Shown piece after piece: positions 1 to 8,985 of a stretch of 64,000 nt of DNA. The position numbers were made by a program, and so were the translations under genes. Each line of letters opens with the position of its first letter. The first letter of the stretch is position 1. The notes below the pieces were generated by a model, which did no database searches, was not told the DNA's origin, and saw only the letters and a program-made list of their open reading frames with translations. This DNA comes from Rubricoccus marinus (GTDB taxonomy: Bacteria; Bacteroidota; Rhodothermia; Rhodothermales; Rubricoccaceae): NCBI RefSeq assembly GCF_002257665.1, contig NZ_MQWB01000001.1, positions 494,502 to 558,501 of the forward strand, in the 5' to 3' direction.

Positions 1-39
1 CGCCAGAGGCCCTGCGTGGTGTGCCGCCTGTGCGTCCGG

Positions 40-1143
40 CTAGGCCGCCACGCCAGAGGGCTGAGCGCGTTGCACGGCGCAGATATCCACTTCGGCGGCT
101 TTGCCCCGCAGCCCAATGGGGCCGAGCGCGAGGCTCGCGAGGCCGTCCGGCAGCGCCATCTGCTCCAGAAGCCAGTGCGAGACGAGCAGCCGGTGGCCGC
201 GCGGGCGGCACTCCGCCTCGATGCGCGCCGCCGTGTTCACCACGTCGCCCGAGTGCACGATGTCGCGTTTCAGGTCGCCTACTTCGGCCGTGACCACGGT
301 CCCGCCGTGGCAGCCCGCCTTGAACGCCGGGACCACGCCGTGCCTCTGGCGGTAGCGCTCCGCGCGGGCGTCGATCTGCTCATCGACGAGCGCGAAAAAG
401 CGCAGCGGCGCGGCGGTCTTGAGCGCGCTCGCCATCGGCCACGAGACCATCACCTCGTCGCCGACGTATTGCACGATGCGGCCGCCGGTGGCGAGGACGG
501 GCTCGGCCACGTCGGCGAAGAAGTCGTTCTTGAAGTCCGTGAACGCCAGAGGCCCGAGGCGTTCGGCGATGGCGGTGGAGTCCGTGAGATCCAGGAAGAG
601 GAAGACGCGGTCCTCCTCCACGGGGCGGCGGTAGCGGCCGACCAGGAGCGCCAGGAGCGTCTCGGGGCCGAGCACGCGCCGGAGTTGGAGCCCGAGGTTG
701 ATCCCGAACGAGGCGACGGTCAGCAGCCCCAGCATGCTCCAGATCTGAGTGCCAGCGAGGAGGGCCTGGAACTCGGGCGTGCGGACGAGCACGCCGGGCG
801 AAACCCCGAACTGCACCCACGAGACGACCCCGATGATGACGAGGATGCCGAGCGTGACCGCGAGCGCGTACGCCACCGTCCGGAGCGCTAGCGCGATCCC
901 GAGCGGGAACAGCCGCCCGATCCGCGCCAGAGGCCCCGTCTCCAGCCACGCCCCGAGCGATCCCACCGTGAGCCCGATGGTGGCCGAGCGAACAACCGCC
1001 ACCGCGAGGCTCTCCGTCCCGTTGGGCGCCGAGATGCCGACGATGCGCGCCGCCACGAACGCCGCCACCGACCACGCCAGAATTAACCCCGGCGCGATGG
1101 CGAGGGCGCGGCGGACGCGGCGGTGGGACAGGCGGGCGCTCAA
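40..1143 (-). CDS. Membrane-anchored class III adenylate/guanylate cyclase
   Basis: Predicted cyclic-nucleotide synthase of 367 aa. The N-terminal half has several hydrophobic segments (about residues 12-34, 45-65, 80-110, 135-152), so it sits in the inner membrane. The C-terminal half is a class III cyclase domain. The metal-binding aspartates are in FLDLTD (D185) and YVGDE (D229), and the DIVHSGDVVNTAARIE segment supplies the Asn and Arg usual for the transition state. I chose a TTG start at 1143 because it overlaps the upstream gene's TGA stop (TTGA) and no better start lies near; the open frame continues much further upstream without meaning. Last gene of a three-gene operon. Substrate (ATP or GTP) is not determined. 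Confidence 0.85.
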   Translation of the reverse strand: MSARLSHRRVRRALAIAPGLILAWSVAAFVAARIVGISAPNGTESLAVAVVRSATIGLTVGSLGAWLETGPLARIGRLFPLGIALALRTVAYALAVTLGILVIIGVVSWVQFGVSPGVLVRTPEFQALLAGTQIWSMLGLLTVASFGINLGLQLRRVLGPETLLALLVGRYRRPVEEDRVFLFLDLTDSTAIAERLGPLAFTDFKNDFFADVAEPVLATGGRIVQYVGDEVMVSWPMASALKTAAPLRFFALVDEQIDARAERYRQRHGVVPAFKAGCHGGTVVTAEVGDLKRDIVHSGDVVNTAARIEAECRPRGHRLLVSHWLLEQMALPDGLASLALGPIGLRGKAAEVDICAVQRAQPSGVAA

Positions 1144-2294
1144 GAAAACAAGCCTCTGGCGGGATCGACCCCGGACGATACGACGGGCGCCTCCTCGGCC
1201 GTCTGCCAGACGAGGTCCGGCCACCACCGCGTGGGCTCGGCACCCGCGGCCTCTGGCGTCACGTCGATGCTCTCGCCCGGGCGCGGCAGCGCCAAAGGCA
1301 GCCCGGCTTTGCGTGCCGCTACGAGCACGCGCTCGGCGGGCTCGGTCCAGCCGTGCAGCGCGAGATCGAACGTGGCCCAGTGGACCGGCAGGAGCAACTC
1401 GGCCTTTGCGTCGAGCGCGGCCTGGACCGCCTGCTCCGGCCCGAGGTGGATGTCGGCCCACGCCTCGTTGTAGGCGCCCATCTCCATCAGCGCCACGTCG
1501 AACGGCCCCAGCCGCTCGCCGACGGCGCGGAAGCCGTCCGAGTAGCCGCCGTCGCCGCCGATGTAGACCGAGTGGCCGCCAGAGGCCTCTGGCGCCTGGA
1601 GCACGAACCCGCACCAAAGCGTGCTGTCGCGGTCGGTCAGGAAGCGGCCGGAGAAGTGCCGCGAGGGCGTTGCGGTCACGCGGAGGCCCGAGGCGTGGGG
1701 CACTTCGATGTCCTCCCACCAGTCGAGTTCGGTCACCACCTCTGGCGGCACGCCCCAGCCTTCCAGCCGCGCGCCGACGCCGAGCGGACAAACCCAGCGC
1801 GGCACGCGGCCGGCGAGCGCCGTCACGGTCTCGGCGTCCAGGTGGTCGTAGTGATCGTGCGTGATGAGCACGGCGTCTAGGGGCGGGAGGTCCTCCAGCG
1901 CCAGCGGCACGGCGTGGAACCGCTTGACGCCGAAGAGCCGTCCCGGCGAGGCGTTGCCGCTCCACAACGGGTCGACAAGCAAGCGCCGCCCGCTGATCTC
2001 GACGAGCGTCGTGCCGTGGCCCATCCACGTGAGGCGGAGGCCTTTGGCGGGCGAGGCGAAGTCCTCGCGTGTGCGGCGCACGACGGGCACGCCAGAGGCG
2101 TCGGGCTTGCGGTGGGGGCTCCCGCCCGTCAGCCACTCCCACGCCGCGCCGGCGCCGCTCGCCATGCGTGCGCCCTCGGGGTTGACGAACCGCGATCCGT
2201 TCCACTGCGGCGAGGCCTCGATGCGCCTCTGGCGCTCGCCAGAGGCTCGCGCGCCGAGCGTTTTGAGCAGCGGGACGGAGGGCAGACCGCTCAT
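1140..2294 (-). CDS. Metallo-beta-lactamase-fold hydrolase (NAPE-PLD/UlaG-like)
   Basis: A 384-aa MBL-fold hydrolase. The metal motif THDHYDHLD gives H146, H148, D150 and H151, and later histidines occur in SRHFSG and PVHWATF. The general plan (MGHGTTLVEI, then LVDPLWSGNASP) matches the family that includes NAPE-type phospholipase D and UlaG lactonases; the substrate is unknown. The ATG at 2294 overlaps the TGA of the upstream SpoIIAA-like gene (ATGA), and the stop overlaps the TTG of the cyclase, so the three are probably translationally coupled. The iterated motif dimer at 1578-1593 is read here as APEASG. Confidence 0.88.
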   Translation of the reverse strand: MSGLPSVPLLKTLGARASGERQRRIEASPQWNGSRFVNPEGARMASGAGAAWEWLTGGSPHRKPDASGVPVVRRTREDFASPAKGLRLTWMGHGTTLVEISGRRLLVDPLWSGNASPGRLFGVKRFHAVPLALEDLPPLDAVLITHDHYDHLDAETVTALAGRVPRWVCPLGVGARLEGWGVPPEVVTELDWWEDIEVPHASGLRVTATPSRHFSGRFLTDRDSTLWCGFVLQAPEASGGHSVYIGGDGGYSDGFRAVGERLGPFDVALMEMGAYNEAWADIHLGPEQAVQAALDAKAELLLPVHWATFDLALHGWTEPAERVLVAARKAGLPLALPRPGESIDVTPEAAGAEPTRWWPDLVWQTAEEAPVVSSGVDPARGLFS

Positions 2295-2671
2295 CGGACC
2301 GGAGGCTCGAAGGCCCACGCGAGGGCGTCCTCGCGCCCGGACGTCGGCCACGTGCGGACGGTCAGGCCAGGGATCACGGCGCCCTGGACGGTCGCCGCCA
2401 CGGTGATCCACCCGCGGTCGCTGACGACGGCGTACCGGTCCACGCGCCCAATACGCGGCAGCAGCGCGAGGCTGCGCCGGACGTTGGCGCTCAGCGCGTC
2501 CAGCGTCAGGCCGCCCACGCCATGAATCTCGCCGTAGAGGTGGACCGGCCTCGTGCCGTCCATCGCCCGTTCAACGGCGCGGTACAGCCCGGCGAGGTCG
2601 GGCGCGGTTACGGTCCCGTCGATCTCGTACGCGACGACGTGGGAGGGAGTGTCAGGGTGGAGGCGGAGCAT
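2291..2671 (-). CDS. SpoIIAA-like / STAS-type domain protein
   Basis: Small 126-aa protein. The start (MLRLHPDTPSHVVAYEIDGTVT) and the alternating strand-helix pattern with a DRYAVVSDRGWI segment resemble the SpoIIAA-like family (lipid-binding Sec14/STAS-like fold). It is the first gene of the operon with the MBL hydrolase and the membrane cyclase, overlapping the former by 4 bp. A regulatory or lipid-sensing role for the operon is possible but is inference; no catalytic residues are evident. Confidence 0.7.
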   Translation of the reverse strand: MLRLHPDTPSHVVAYEIDGTVTAPDLAGLYRAVERAMDGTRPVHLYGEIHGVGGLTLDALSANVRRSLALLPRIGRVDRYAVVSDRGWITVAATVQGAVIPGLTVRTWPTSGREDALAWAFEPPVR

Positions 2672-2837
2672 GAGCGGGGAGGGGGAACGGCGCCAGGAGT
2701 GGCCTCTGGCGCCTCGTGGGACGGCCCAGCGCGCGCGAGGTGCCCGTGTAGATCTCGCGACTGCGCCTCTCTTGAAAGACCCCGCCGGCCTCTGGCGCCA
2801 GGGGCGAACCGCGCCGCGCGCCGCGGGTTGGGGGCCG

Positions 2838-4148
2838 ATGCCGTCACGCCGCCGCCCCGCCGATCCGCCAGAGGCGCAACCCGCCGGGGCGCAACCCGCC
2901 GAGATCGGCTACCTCGCGCTTATCCGGGGCAACCGCAACGTGCGGCGGCTGTGGGGTGGCACGCTTGTCTCGCTTTTCGGCGACTGGTTCAACACGCTCG
3001 CGCTGTACCGCCTGGCGCTGGAACTGACCGGCAGCGAACTCGCGCTGGGGGGCGTGCTCCTGACCAAGCTGTTGCCTCTGGCGCTCGCCGCGCCCGTCGC
3101 TGCGGCGCTCGTGGATCGGCTGGACCGCAAGCATGTCATGATCGGCGCGGACTTGCTGCGGGCGGTCATCGTGCTTGGCTTCCTGTTCGTGCGCGAGCCG
3201 GGCGACCTGTGGCTGCTGTACACGCTCGCGTTCTGCCAGATCGCCGTCAGCGCCGCTTTTGGGCCGGCCAAGAGCGCGGCGCTGCCCAACATCACCGCCA
3301 GAGGCGAACTGCTGACGGCCAACGCGCTGCTATCCGCCTCGTGGTCGGTCATGCTCGCACTCGGCGCCGCCGCGGGCGGCCCGGCAGTGGACCTCTTCGG
3401 CACCGACGCCGTCTTCATCTTCGATGCCGTGACGTACCTCGTGAGCGCGGCGTTTATCGCCGGCATGACGATCCCCCAGGAGCGCGCCGAGGCCTCTGGC
3501 GGGAGCGTCCTCGCCCAAGCGTGGCGGCAGTCCGCCGACGGCATCCGCTACCTCCGCGAGAACGCGCGCGTCCTGCGCCCCGCGCTTGCCAAGGCGACGT
3601 GGACGCTCGGCGGCGGAGGTCTCATGCTCTGCCTCGCGCTGATCGGTGACCGCCTCTTTCCGAGCGCGGGTACGACCGGCATCGGCCTCCTCTTCGCCGC
3701 CAGAGGCCTCGGAACGGGCATCGGGCCCATCCTCGCGCGTGCCCTCTTCCGCGACACCCGCCGCTGGTTCGCCGTTCTCGGCGCCTGCATCGCCATCAGC
3801 GGCGCGGGCTACCTCGCCGTGGGCTCGCTCTCGTGGGAGCCGGGCACGAGCGCGCTACTGCTCCTCGCGACGGTCGTTTTCGCGCACGCGGCCTCTGGCG
3901 CCAACTGGGTGCTCTCCACCACGATCCTGCAGATGCGGACGGAAGACCGCTTCCGCGGGCGCGTGTTCACCGCCGACTGGCTCATCCTCGCGCTCGTCGA
4001 GAGCGCGTCCACGCTCGCGGCCAGCGTCGCGCTGGAGATGGGCGTGCCGTTGCGGACAGCGGTCCTCGCCTTTGCAAGCATCCAGGTAGCGGCGGGCCTC
4101 ACCTGGCTGCTGGTGATGGTGCCCGCGGAGCGCGACGGCTCAGGATAG
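2838..4148 (+). CDS. MFS transporter (DHA3 / EntS-like exporter)
   Basis: A 436-aa major facilitator protein with about 12 hydrophobic helices. The N-terminal region RGNRNVRRLWGGTLVSLFGD is typical of the DHA3 / MFS_3 drug- and siderophore-exporter group, followed by the loop-2/3 motif DRLDRKHVMIG. The ATG at 2838 was chosen because the frame upstream is low-complexity Arg/Ala/Gly with no family similarity. The stop codon shares its last base with a perfect 18-bp motif palindrome (4148-4165), and a strong hairpin lies between this gene and the convergent curlin gene. Substrate unknown. Confidence 0.87.
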   Translation: MPSRRRPADPPEAQPAGAQPAEIGYLALIRGNRNVRRLWGGTLVSLFGDWFNTLALYRLALELTGSELALGGVLLTKLLPLALAAPVAAALVDRLDRKHVMIGADLLRAVIVLGFLFVREPGDLWLLYTLAFCQIAVSAAFGPAKSAALPNITARGELLTANALLSASWSVMLALGAAAGGPAVDLFGTDAVFIFDAVTYLVSAAFIAGMTIPQERAEASGGSVLAQAWRQSADGIRYLRENARVLRPALAKATWTLGGGGLMLCLALIGDRLFPSAGTTGIGLLFAARGLGTGIGPILARALFRDTRRWFAVLGACIAISGAGYLAVGSLSWEPGTSALLLLATVVFAHAASGANWVLSTTILQMRTEDRFRGRVFTADWLILALVESASTLAASVALEMGVPLRTAVLAFASIQVAAGLTWLLVMVPAERDGSG

Positions 4149-4165
4149 CCTCTGGCGCCAGAGGC
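4148..4165. repeat. Iterated-motif palindrome, head-to-head
   Basis: Perfect 18-bp palindrome GCCTCTGGCGCCAGAGGC starting in the stop codon of the MFS gene. It is one of the paired forms of the motif found throughout the window. Confidence 0.9.
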
Positions 4166-4174
4166 CCGATACAG

Positions 4175-4207
4175 AGCGCGCCCGGCTGTGGTGAAGCCGG
4201 GCGCGCT
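4175..4207. terminator. Hairpin between convergent genes
   Basis: Perfect 13-bp stem AGCGCGCCCGGCT / AGCCGGGCGCGCT with a 7-nt loop between the convergent MFS and curlin genes. Neither side has a clear U-tract, so it may be a weak or Rho-assisted bidirectional terminator, or an RNA 3'-end stabiliser. Confidence 0.55.
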
Positions 4208-4229
4208 ACAACGATGTCTCGCCGGAGGT

Positions 4230-5738
4230 TTACTGCTGGATCACCGTCGCGGTGTTGTTCATGCCGGATACCGTAGCGGTGGCCGTGTTGCCTGACGTCG
4301 TCTGGTCGATGTCCACGGTGTTCGTCGCGCCCTGAACGTTGATGAAGGCGTCGTTGCCTGTCATCTCCTGAAGCACGTCGATCATGTTGCCGTCTCCGAT
4401 GACGACGAGCCCGTCGTCGGCAAACTGCGTGGTACCGATGCGGTTGGCGGTACCCGTTTGCATCGTCGTGATGGTGTTGCCGATGCCATCGAGGGCGCCG
4501 GAGAGAACATGGCCGTTCCCGTCCTGCGTCAATGTGACGATGTTGCTGTTCACATCGCCTCCAGGGGCGCTGAGCACCGTGCCCACGCCTCTGGCGTTGA
4601 CGTACAGCTTGTTGTTGTCGCCTGTCTGCACGATGTCGACGGTGTTGTCGCTGCCCCAGGTCTCATAAGCAGCGTTGTTGCCGTTTCCAGTCTGAGCAAA
4701 ATCGATATCGTTGCGGTCGCTTCGTTTGACGTTGCTGCTCGACATCCGCTCTGCAGCCCGGTTGTTGTCACCAGCCTGCAAGATGGTGGTGAGGTTGCTG
4801 TCGCCGTCGTGCTGCAAAATGGCCGTGTTGCTCATGCCATTCTGGTTCACAGTCGCGTCGTTGTTGTCGCCCGTCTGATCGACGTCGCTGCTCCCGCCGT
4901 TGCCGACCTGGATGGTCAGCGCGTCGTTGTCGTCACCGGTCTGAGCGATGTCGCTGCCGTTTGAGTCGCCAAGAAACGCGCCGTTCGCGGCTTGGTCGGC
5001 GTCCGCGTCGTTCCTGCTTCCGATCTGCGTGATGGTAGCAACGTTGGAACTTCCCGTACCGCCGCCTTCTCCTTGCTCGACGACGGCTCTGTTGTCGTCG
5101 CCACCGGATTGTGAAACGGTCGCTTTGTTGAGGTCCCCGCTGCCGGCATCGTCGCCTTGATCGACAAACACCTCGTTGCTCGTCCCTCCGGTCTGTGTCA
5201 CGGCTGCCTCATTCTGGCTTCCCGATCCCCCGTTGTTGGCTTGCTCGACATCGAGGTAGTTCATCACACCCCCATCCTGGGTGGTGGTCAGGACGTTGCT
5301 ACTGCCCGGTCCTCCGTCAGCTTGAGAGGCAACGGCCCGGTTCTGATCTCCGTCGATCTGGGTGACGGTGGCTTCGTTCGTAGAGCCAATTCCTGCCGCT
5401 CCACGGCTTTGCTCGACGGTTATCTGATTGGATAGTCCACCCGTTTGGTGAGTGGTCGCGATATCGCCTGTCGAACTGCCACCGTTTGGCCCTTGCAGGA
5501 TGGTCGCCGCGTTGCCTGTGCCATTGGTCTGATTCACGATGCCACTGCTGCCGGTAGCAAGCCCGAGAGCGCCTCCGCCATCTACACCCTGAAGGACCTT
5601 GCCGTCGTTGCCGGAGCCTCCGTTCTGGTTCACGGTTCCGGTGTTGCCAGAGCCGTTCTGGGTGACGGTGCCAGTGTTCTGCGCGTACGCTGGGGCGGCG
5701 ATCAGCACGAGGGCGCCGGCTAGAAGAAAGAGTCGCAT
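4230..5738 (-). CDS. Curlin-repeat (CsgA/CsgB-like) secreted protein
   Basis: A 502-aa exported protein with a clear signal peptide (residues 1-20, ending PAYAQ). Nearly all the rest is degenerate curlin repeats of the form N-x-A-x-V-x-Q-x-G-x-x-N, about twenty units, rich in Asn, Gln, Gly and Thr and almost devoid of Arg/Lys. Such repeats build the beta-solenoid of amyloid curli fibres. It is much longer than E. coli CsgA (about 150 aa). No csgB/E/F/G-like gene lies beside it. The iterated motif occurs only once in the gene (near 4590). Fibre formation is inferred from the repeat; export route unknown. Confidence 0.85.
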   Translation of the reverse strand: MRLFLLAGALVLIAAPAYAQNTGTVTQNGSGNTGTVNQNGGSGNDGKVLQGVDGGGALGLATGSSGIVNQTNGTGNAATILQGPNGGSSTGDIATTHQTGGLSNQITVEQSRGAAGIGSTNEATVTQIDGDQNRAVASQADGGPGSSNVLTTTQDGGVMNYLDVEQANNGGSGSQNEAAVTQTGGTSNEVFVDQGDDAGSGDLNKATVSQSGGDDNRAVVEQGEGGGTGSSNVATITQIGSRNDADADQAANGAFLGDSNGSDIAQTGDDNDALTIQVGNGGSSDVDQTGDNNDATVNQNGMSNTAILQHDGDSNLTTILQAGDNNRAAERMSSSNVKRSDRNDIDFAQTGNGNNAAYETWGSDNTVDIVQTGDNNKLYVNARGVGTVLSAPGGDVNSNIVTLTQDGNGHVLSGALDGIGNTITTMQTGTANRIGTTQFADDGLVVIGDGNMIDVLQEMTGNDAFINVQGATNTVDIDQTTSGNTATATVSGMNNTATVIQQ

Positions 5739-6086
5739 AGGTAATGGGGGAGAGGTTATCCGCTGGAGGAACTCCTAAGGCGTGCGGGCGCCGTAAACAC
5801 TGGAGAGCGAGGCATTCAATCCTGAAAGCCGACCTGCAGCAAGCGGCCCTCTGGCGCCTCAGGGCGTATTAGAGGCCGATGTTGTAACCCGCGCTAGCGT
5901 TTGTGTTTGCTGAGGATATGCCCAGGGGTCAGAACGGTCGATCAACGCCGCGTGGTGATCGCCTTCGGCGTAGTTCTCTGATGGCGTCTAGGTGCACGCT
6001 TCTGAGCCGCCGCCGGCCTCTGGCGCCAGAGGCCGCTTCACCCGCGGGCCAACCCGCCGATACCTCAGGAAATCCCTGGCTGGTGT
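5739..6086. other. Divergent intergenic region
   Basis: About 350 bp between the divergent curlin and histidine-kinase genes, presumably holding both promoters. I see a short dyad (GGAG..CTCC near 5764-5776) and a perfect motif palindrome at 6016-6033, but no convincing promoter consensus or small gene. Confidence 0.5.
6016..6033. repeat. Iterated-motif palindrome, head-to-head
   Basis: Perfect GCCTCTGGCGCCAGAGGC, here 5' of a gene (54 bp before the kinase start) rather than after a stop codon. Confidence 0.9.
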
Positions 6087-7760
6087 ATGGCTCCCCGCGT
6101 CTCGCCCGATGTCCCCGACCTCCTCGCGGCCCTCGACCTCCAGCTCCGCATGGAGCAGGCCGAGGCGGAACTTCGCGCCGTCGCGCTCGGCCGGCCGGAT
6201 CCTCTGGCGTTGCTCGAAGCCGGCGTGCGCCAACTCAGCGGCGCGCTCGGAGGGCGGCCGACCATCGCATATGTGGCCGGGGACGACGTTCTCGTGCGCT
6301 GCGCGACGTGGCCCGTCGACACGGCTTCGCCTGTCGAGATGCCTCTGGCGGACGCCCTGGACAGCACGCAGCCGACGGCGGTGCCGCCAGAGGCCCACGG
6401 AGACCTCTTGGAGGTGCTCGGGACGGAGGCGGCGCTCCGCGTGCCGTTCGAGGGGGCGGCCGAGGGCGTGTTCGTCATCGCCGGCGCGGACGACGAGGTC
6501 ACGCGCGCGAGCGCGGCCCGCCTCGTGGCGCTGTTCAGCACGCTCTGGGCCTGGACCGAGTCCGAAGCCCGGTTCCAGCGCACCGTCGCGGACCTCGAGG
6601 ACGCGCTCTTCACGTTCAGCTACGACGAGGACGGCGAGCGGCGCTACGCGTTTGTCACGCCGCAGGTGGAGGCGATGGCGGGCGTCGAGCCGCGCCTTCT
6701 GGTCAACGACGAGGTGAGCTGGGAGGCGCTCGTGGCCGACGTTGACGCCGAGACGTTCGCCTCGCACGACGAACGGCTCCGCGCCGGTGAGCCCAGCCGC
6801 TTGGACTACCGACTGCGCCTTGCCGACGGCTCCGTCCGCTGGGTGAGCGAGCGCGCCACGCCCAACATCGATGCCGCCGGGCGCTTCGCCGTCGGCGGCA
6901 TCCTCTCCGACGTGACTGAGCGGAAAGACGCCGAGACGACGCTCGTCCGCGCTCGCCGCGTCGCGGAGCGCGCCGCCCAAACCCGCATGGCGTTTCTCCG
7001 CACGATGAGCCACGAGCTCCGCACGCCGCTCGGCGCCATCCGCGGGTTCGCGGAGATCCTCGAAGACGAGGTCCGCGCCCTGGACGGCGCCCCGCCAGAG
7101 GTCCCGGAGTTCGCCCGCACCATCGCCGAGGCCACCGACCGCGCGCTCCGCCTCGTCTCCAGCCTGCTCGATCTCTCGCGCTTGGAGACCAACGCCATCG
7201 AACTCGCCTCGCAGGCCTTGGACCTCGACGCGCTCGTCGCCGGCGTGGCCCTGCGCCACGCGCCAGAGGCGGAGGCCAACGGGCTCGCGTTCACGCTGGA
7301 GCGGGCCTCTGGGGAAGCCGTGGTCCAGGGCGACCCGTCGCGGCTGGAGCAGGTCGTGGACGGGCTGATCGCCAACTCGGTCAAGTTCACTGAGCGCGGC
7401 GAGATCACCGTCCGGGTGGAGCCCGACATCAACGAGGTGCGCGTGCGGGTGACCGATACCGGCGTGGGCATCAGCGAGGCGTTCGTGGACGGGCTGTTCG
7501 AGCCGTTCGCGCAGGAGGACCACCGCGTCAACCGCAAGTTCGAAGGCTCCGGCCTGGGGCTGGCCATCGCGAGCGGGCTGGTCCGCGCGATGGGCGGCCG
7601 CATCGAGGTCGTGAGCGAGCAGGGCGTTGGCTCCACCTTCTCGGTCGCCATCCCGACGCCAGAGGCCGAGACGCCCCGCCGCCGCGCGGACGACGCTCCG
7701 GGCGCGGGGGCTCGCTCGGGCAGCCCGGCGATGCGCCGTAAATCGGAGCGGCGGGTGTGA
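6087..7760 (+). CDS. Orphan GAF/PAS sensor histidine kinase
   Basis: A 557-aa soluble histidine kinase without membrane segments. Order: GAF-like region (about 35-155), PAS with PAC ending GGILSDVTERKDAE (165-285), HisKA with H-box MSHELRTPLGAIRGF (H309), then HATPase_c with the N-box around IANSVKF, G1 DTGVGI and G2 GSGLGLAI. The C-terminal 30 residues are basic and disordered. No response regulator is adjacent, so the partner is unknown. The start at 6087 gives the complete GAF region; no Shine-Dalgarno sequence is visible, as for most genes here. Confidence 0.92.
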   Translation: MAPRVSPDVPDLLAALDLQLRMEQAEAELRAVALGRPDPLALLEAGVRQLSGALGGRPTIAYVAGDDVLVRCATWPVDTASPVEMPLADALDSTQPTAVPPEAHGDLLEVLGTEAALRVPFEGAAEGVFVIAGADDEVTRASAARLVALFSTLWAWTESEARFQRTVADLEDALFTFSYDEDGERRYAFVTPQVEAMAGVEPRLLVNDEVSWEALVADVDAETFASHDERLRAGEPSRLDYRLRLADGSVRWVSERATPNIDAAGRFAVGGILSDVTERKDAETTLVRARRVAERAAQTRMAFLRTMSHELRTPLGAIRGFAEILEDEVRALDGAPPEVPEFARTIAEATDRALRLVSSLLDLSRLETNAIELASQALDLDALVAGVALRHAPEAEANGLAFTLERASGEAVVQGDPSRLEQVVDGLIANSVKFTERGEITVRVEPDINEVRVRVTDTGVGISEAFVDGLFEPFAQEDHRVNRKFEGSGLGLAIASGLVRAMGGRIEVVSEQGVGSTFSVAIPTPEAETPRRRADDAPGAGARSGSPAMRRKSERRV

Positions 7761-7937
7761 GGGGCGTGGCTCGATGCGTTGCGCGAGAGGCAACTCTCCC
7801 GCCCGCCTCTGGCGCGGAGTCTGCCTGTGTGTTTCGCCCGCTGGTCCTGCTCACGCTCCCATACTCTCTCAGCTGGGTGTGACAAACGGGTGACGCCAGC
7901 GGCTCCGATCTTGGTGTCAGAACCCGCCCGCACTGCC

Positions 7938-8732
7938 ATGAGCATCGACTGGAACCACCTCTCCGCCCCCTTCGCGCCCGAGGACGTGGAGTGGAAGCCC
8001 GGCGCCACCACCCGCGACAAAAAGAAAGGCCTCGCGATGGCCTACATCACCGCCCGCGCCGTGCAGGAACGGCTGGACGAGGTGTTCACGCCCGGTGGCT
8101 GGAAAAACGAGTTCCGCGCGGGGCCTGATGGTGGCGTGATCTGCCGCATCTATTTCAAGACCGGCCACGTGGACGCCTCTGGCGAAGCCGAGTGGGCGTG
8201 GCGTGAGGACGGCGCGGACAACACCGACGTAGAGGCCGTCAAAGGCGGGCTCTCCAACGCGATGAAGCGTACCGGCGCCGCCCTCGGCATTGGCCGCTAC
8301 CTCTACAAGCTGCCGTCCCAGTGGGTGCCGCTGGACGACCGCGGCCGGTTCGCGCAGACGCCGCGCATCCCGCGCGAGTACCTCCCCGCCTCTGGCGGCT
8401 CGCAGCGCTCGAGCGGTTCCCAGACCAGCTCCTCCCCAAACGGCCCGTCAGGCGTCGGGCAGTCCCGGGAGTCCGAGTCCCGCCCGCAGCGGCCCGCGTC
8501 CCAGGCGCAGCCCGAGCGCCCTCGACCGGCGCCAGAGGCCTCGCGGGATGAACCGGCCCGCTCCCCGCGCCCGACTTCTGAGCGCCCGGCCGACCCGCGC
8601 GGGGGCAACCGGCCACAAGCGGGCCAGAAGAAGGTGATCCGCCGCGTCGGGGGGCAGAACCGTTCGGATGCCCGGAGCAACGCCGGCGGCGACGGCGCTA
8701 CGCGTCCCCCCGCGCCACCGCGGCCGTTCTAA
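7938..8732 (+). CDS. Rad52/Rad22-family single-strand annealing protein (DdrA-like)
   Basis: A 264-aa protein. Residues 1-155 match the Rad52/22 fold seen in DdrA-like proteins: AMAYITARAVQERLDEVF, then GGWKNEF, and the helix VEAVKGGLSNAMKRTGAALGIGRYLY. The remaining 110 residues are Pro/Ser/Arg/Gln-rich and probably disordered, ending PPRPF. The family binds single-stranded DNA ends and promotes annealing in double-strand break repair. The ATG at 7938 starts exactly at the conserved MSIDWN; the open frame upstream is not protein-like. It stands alone, with no recombinase partner beside it. Confidence 0.85.
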   Translation: MSIDWNHLSAPFAPEDVEWKPGATTRDKKKGLAMAYITARAVQERLDEVFTPGGWKNEFRAGPDGGVICRIYFKTGHVDASGEAEWAWREDGADNTDVEAVKGGLSNAMKRTGAALGIGRYLYKLPSQWVPLDDRGRFAQTPRIPREYLPASGGSQRSSGSQTSSSPNGPSGVGQSRESESRPQRPASQAQPERPRPAPEASRDEPARSPRPTSERPADPRGGNRPQAGQKKVIRRVGGQNRSDARSNAGGDGATRPPAPPRPF

Positions 8733-8912
8733 TCCCGTTTTCCGCCCCGCCCGGAACGCCCAGTCGCCTCGCGGAGGCGAGCGGCCCCGGGAGCCCGCGC
8801 GCACACGCGCGATGAGGGCGGACGCCCGCGCCGGAGGTCGCCTCTGGCGGGGCGAGACCTTTGCGCTGCCGTGGGAGGCCTCGGCGGCGCGTCTTGTGCT
8901 GGCGGTGGTGGC

Positions 8913-8928
8913 GCCAGAGGCCTCTGGC
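8913..8928. repeat. Iterated-motif palindrome, tail-to-tail
   Basis: Perfect GCCAGAGGCCTCTGGC in the 250-bp gap before the UPF0173 gene; the opposite pairing to the 18-bp form. Confidence 0.88.
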
Positions 8929-8985
8929 GGAGAACCGGGGCAGGGGAGAGGGGCGTAGGAGCGGCCCCCTCTTCCCCCTCCCTCC

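Noticed and set aside
4230-5738. Tandem DNA repeat or CRISPR-like array in the curlin gene
   Set aside because: The periodicity is at protein level with diverged codons; no identical repeats with unique spacers. No CRISPR array was seen anywhere in the window.
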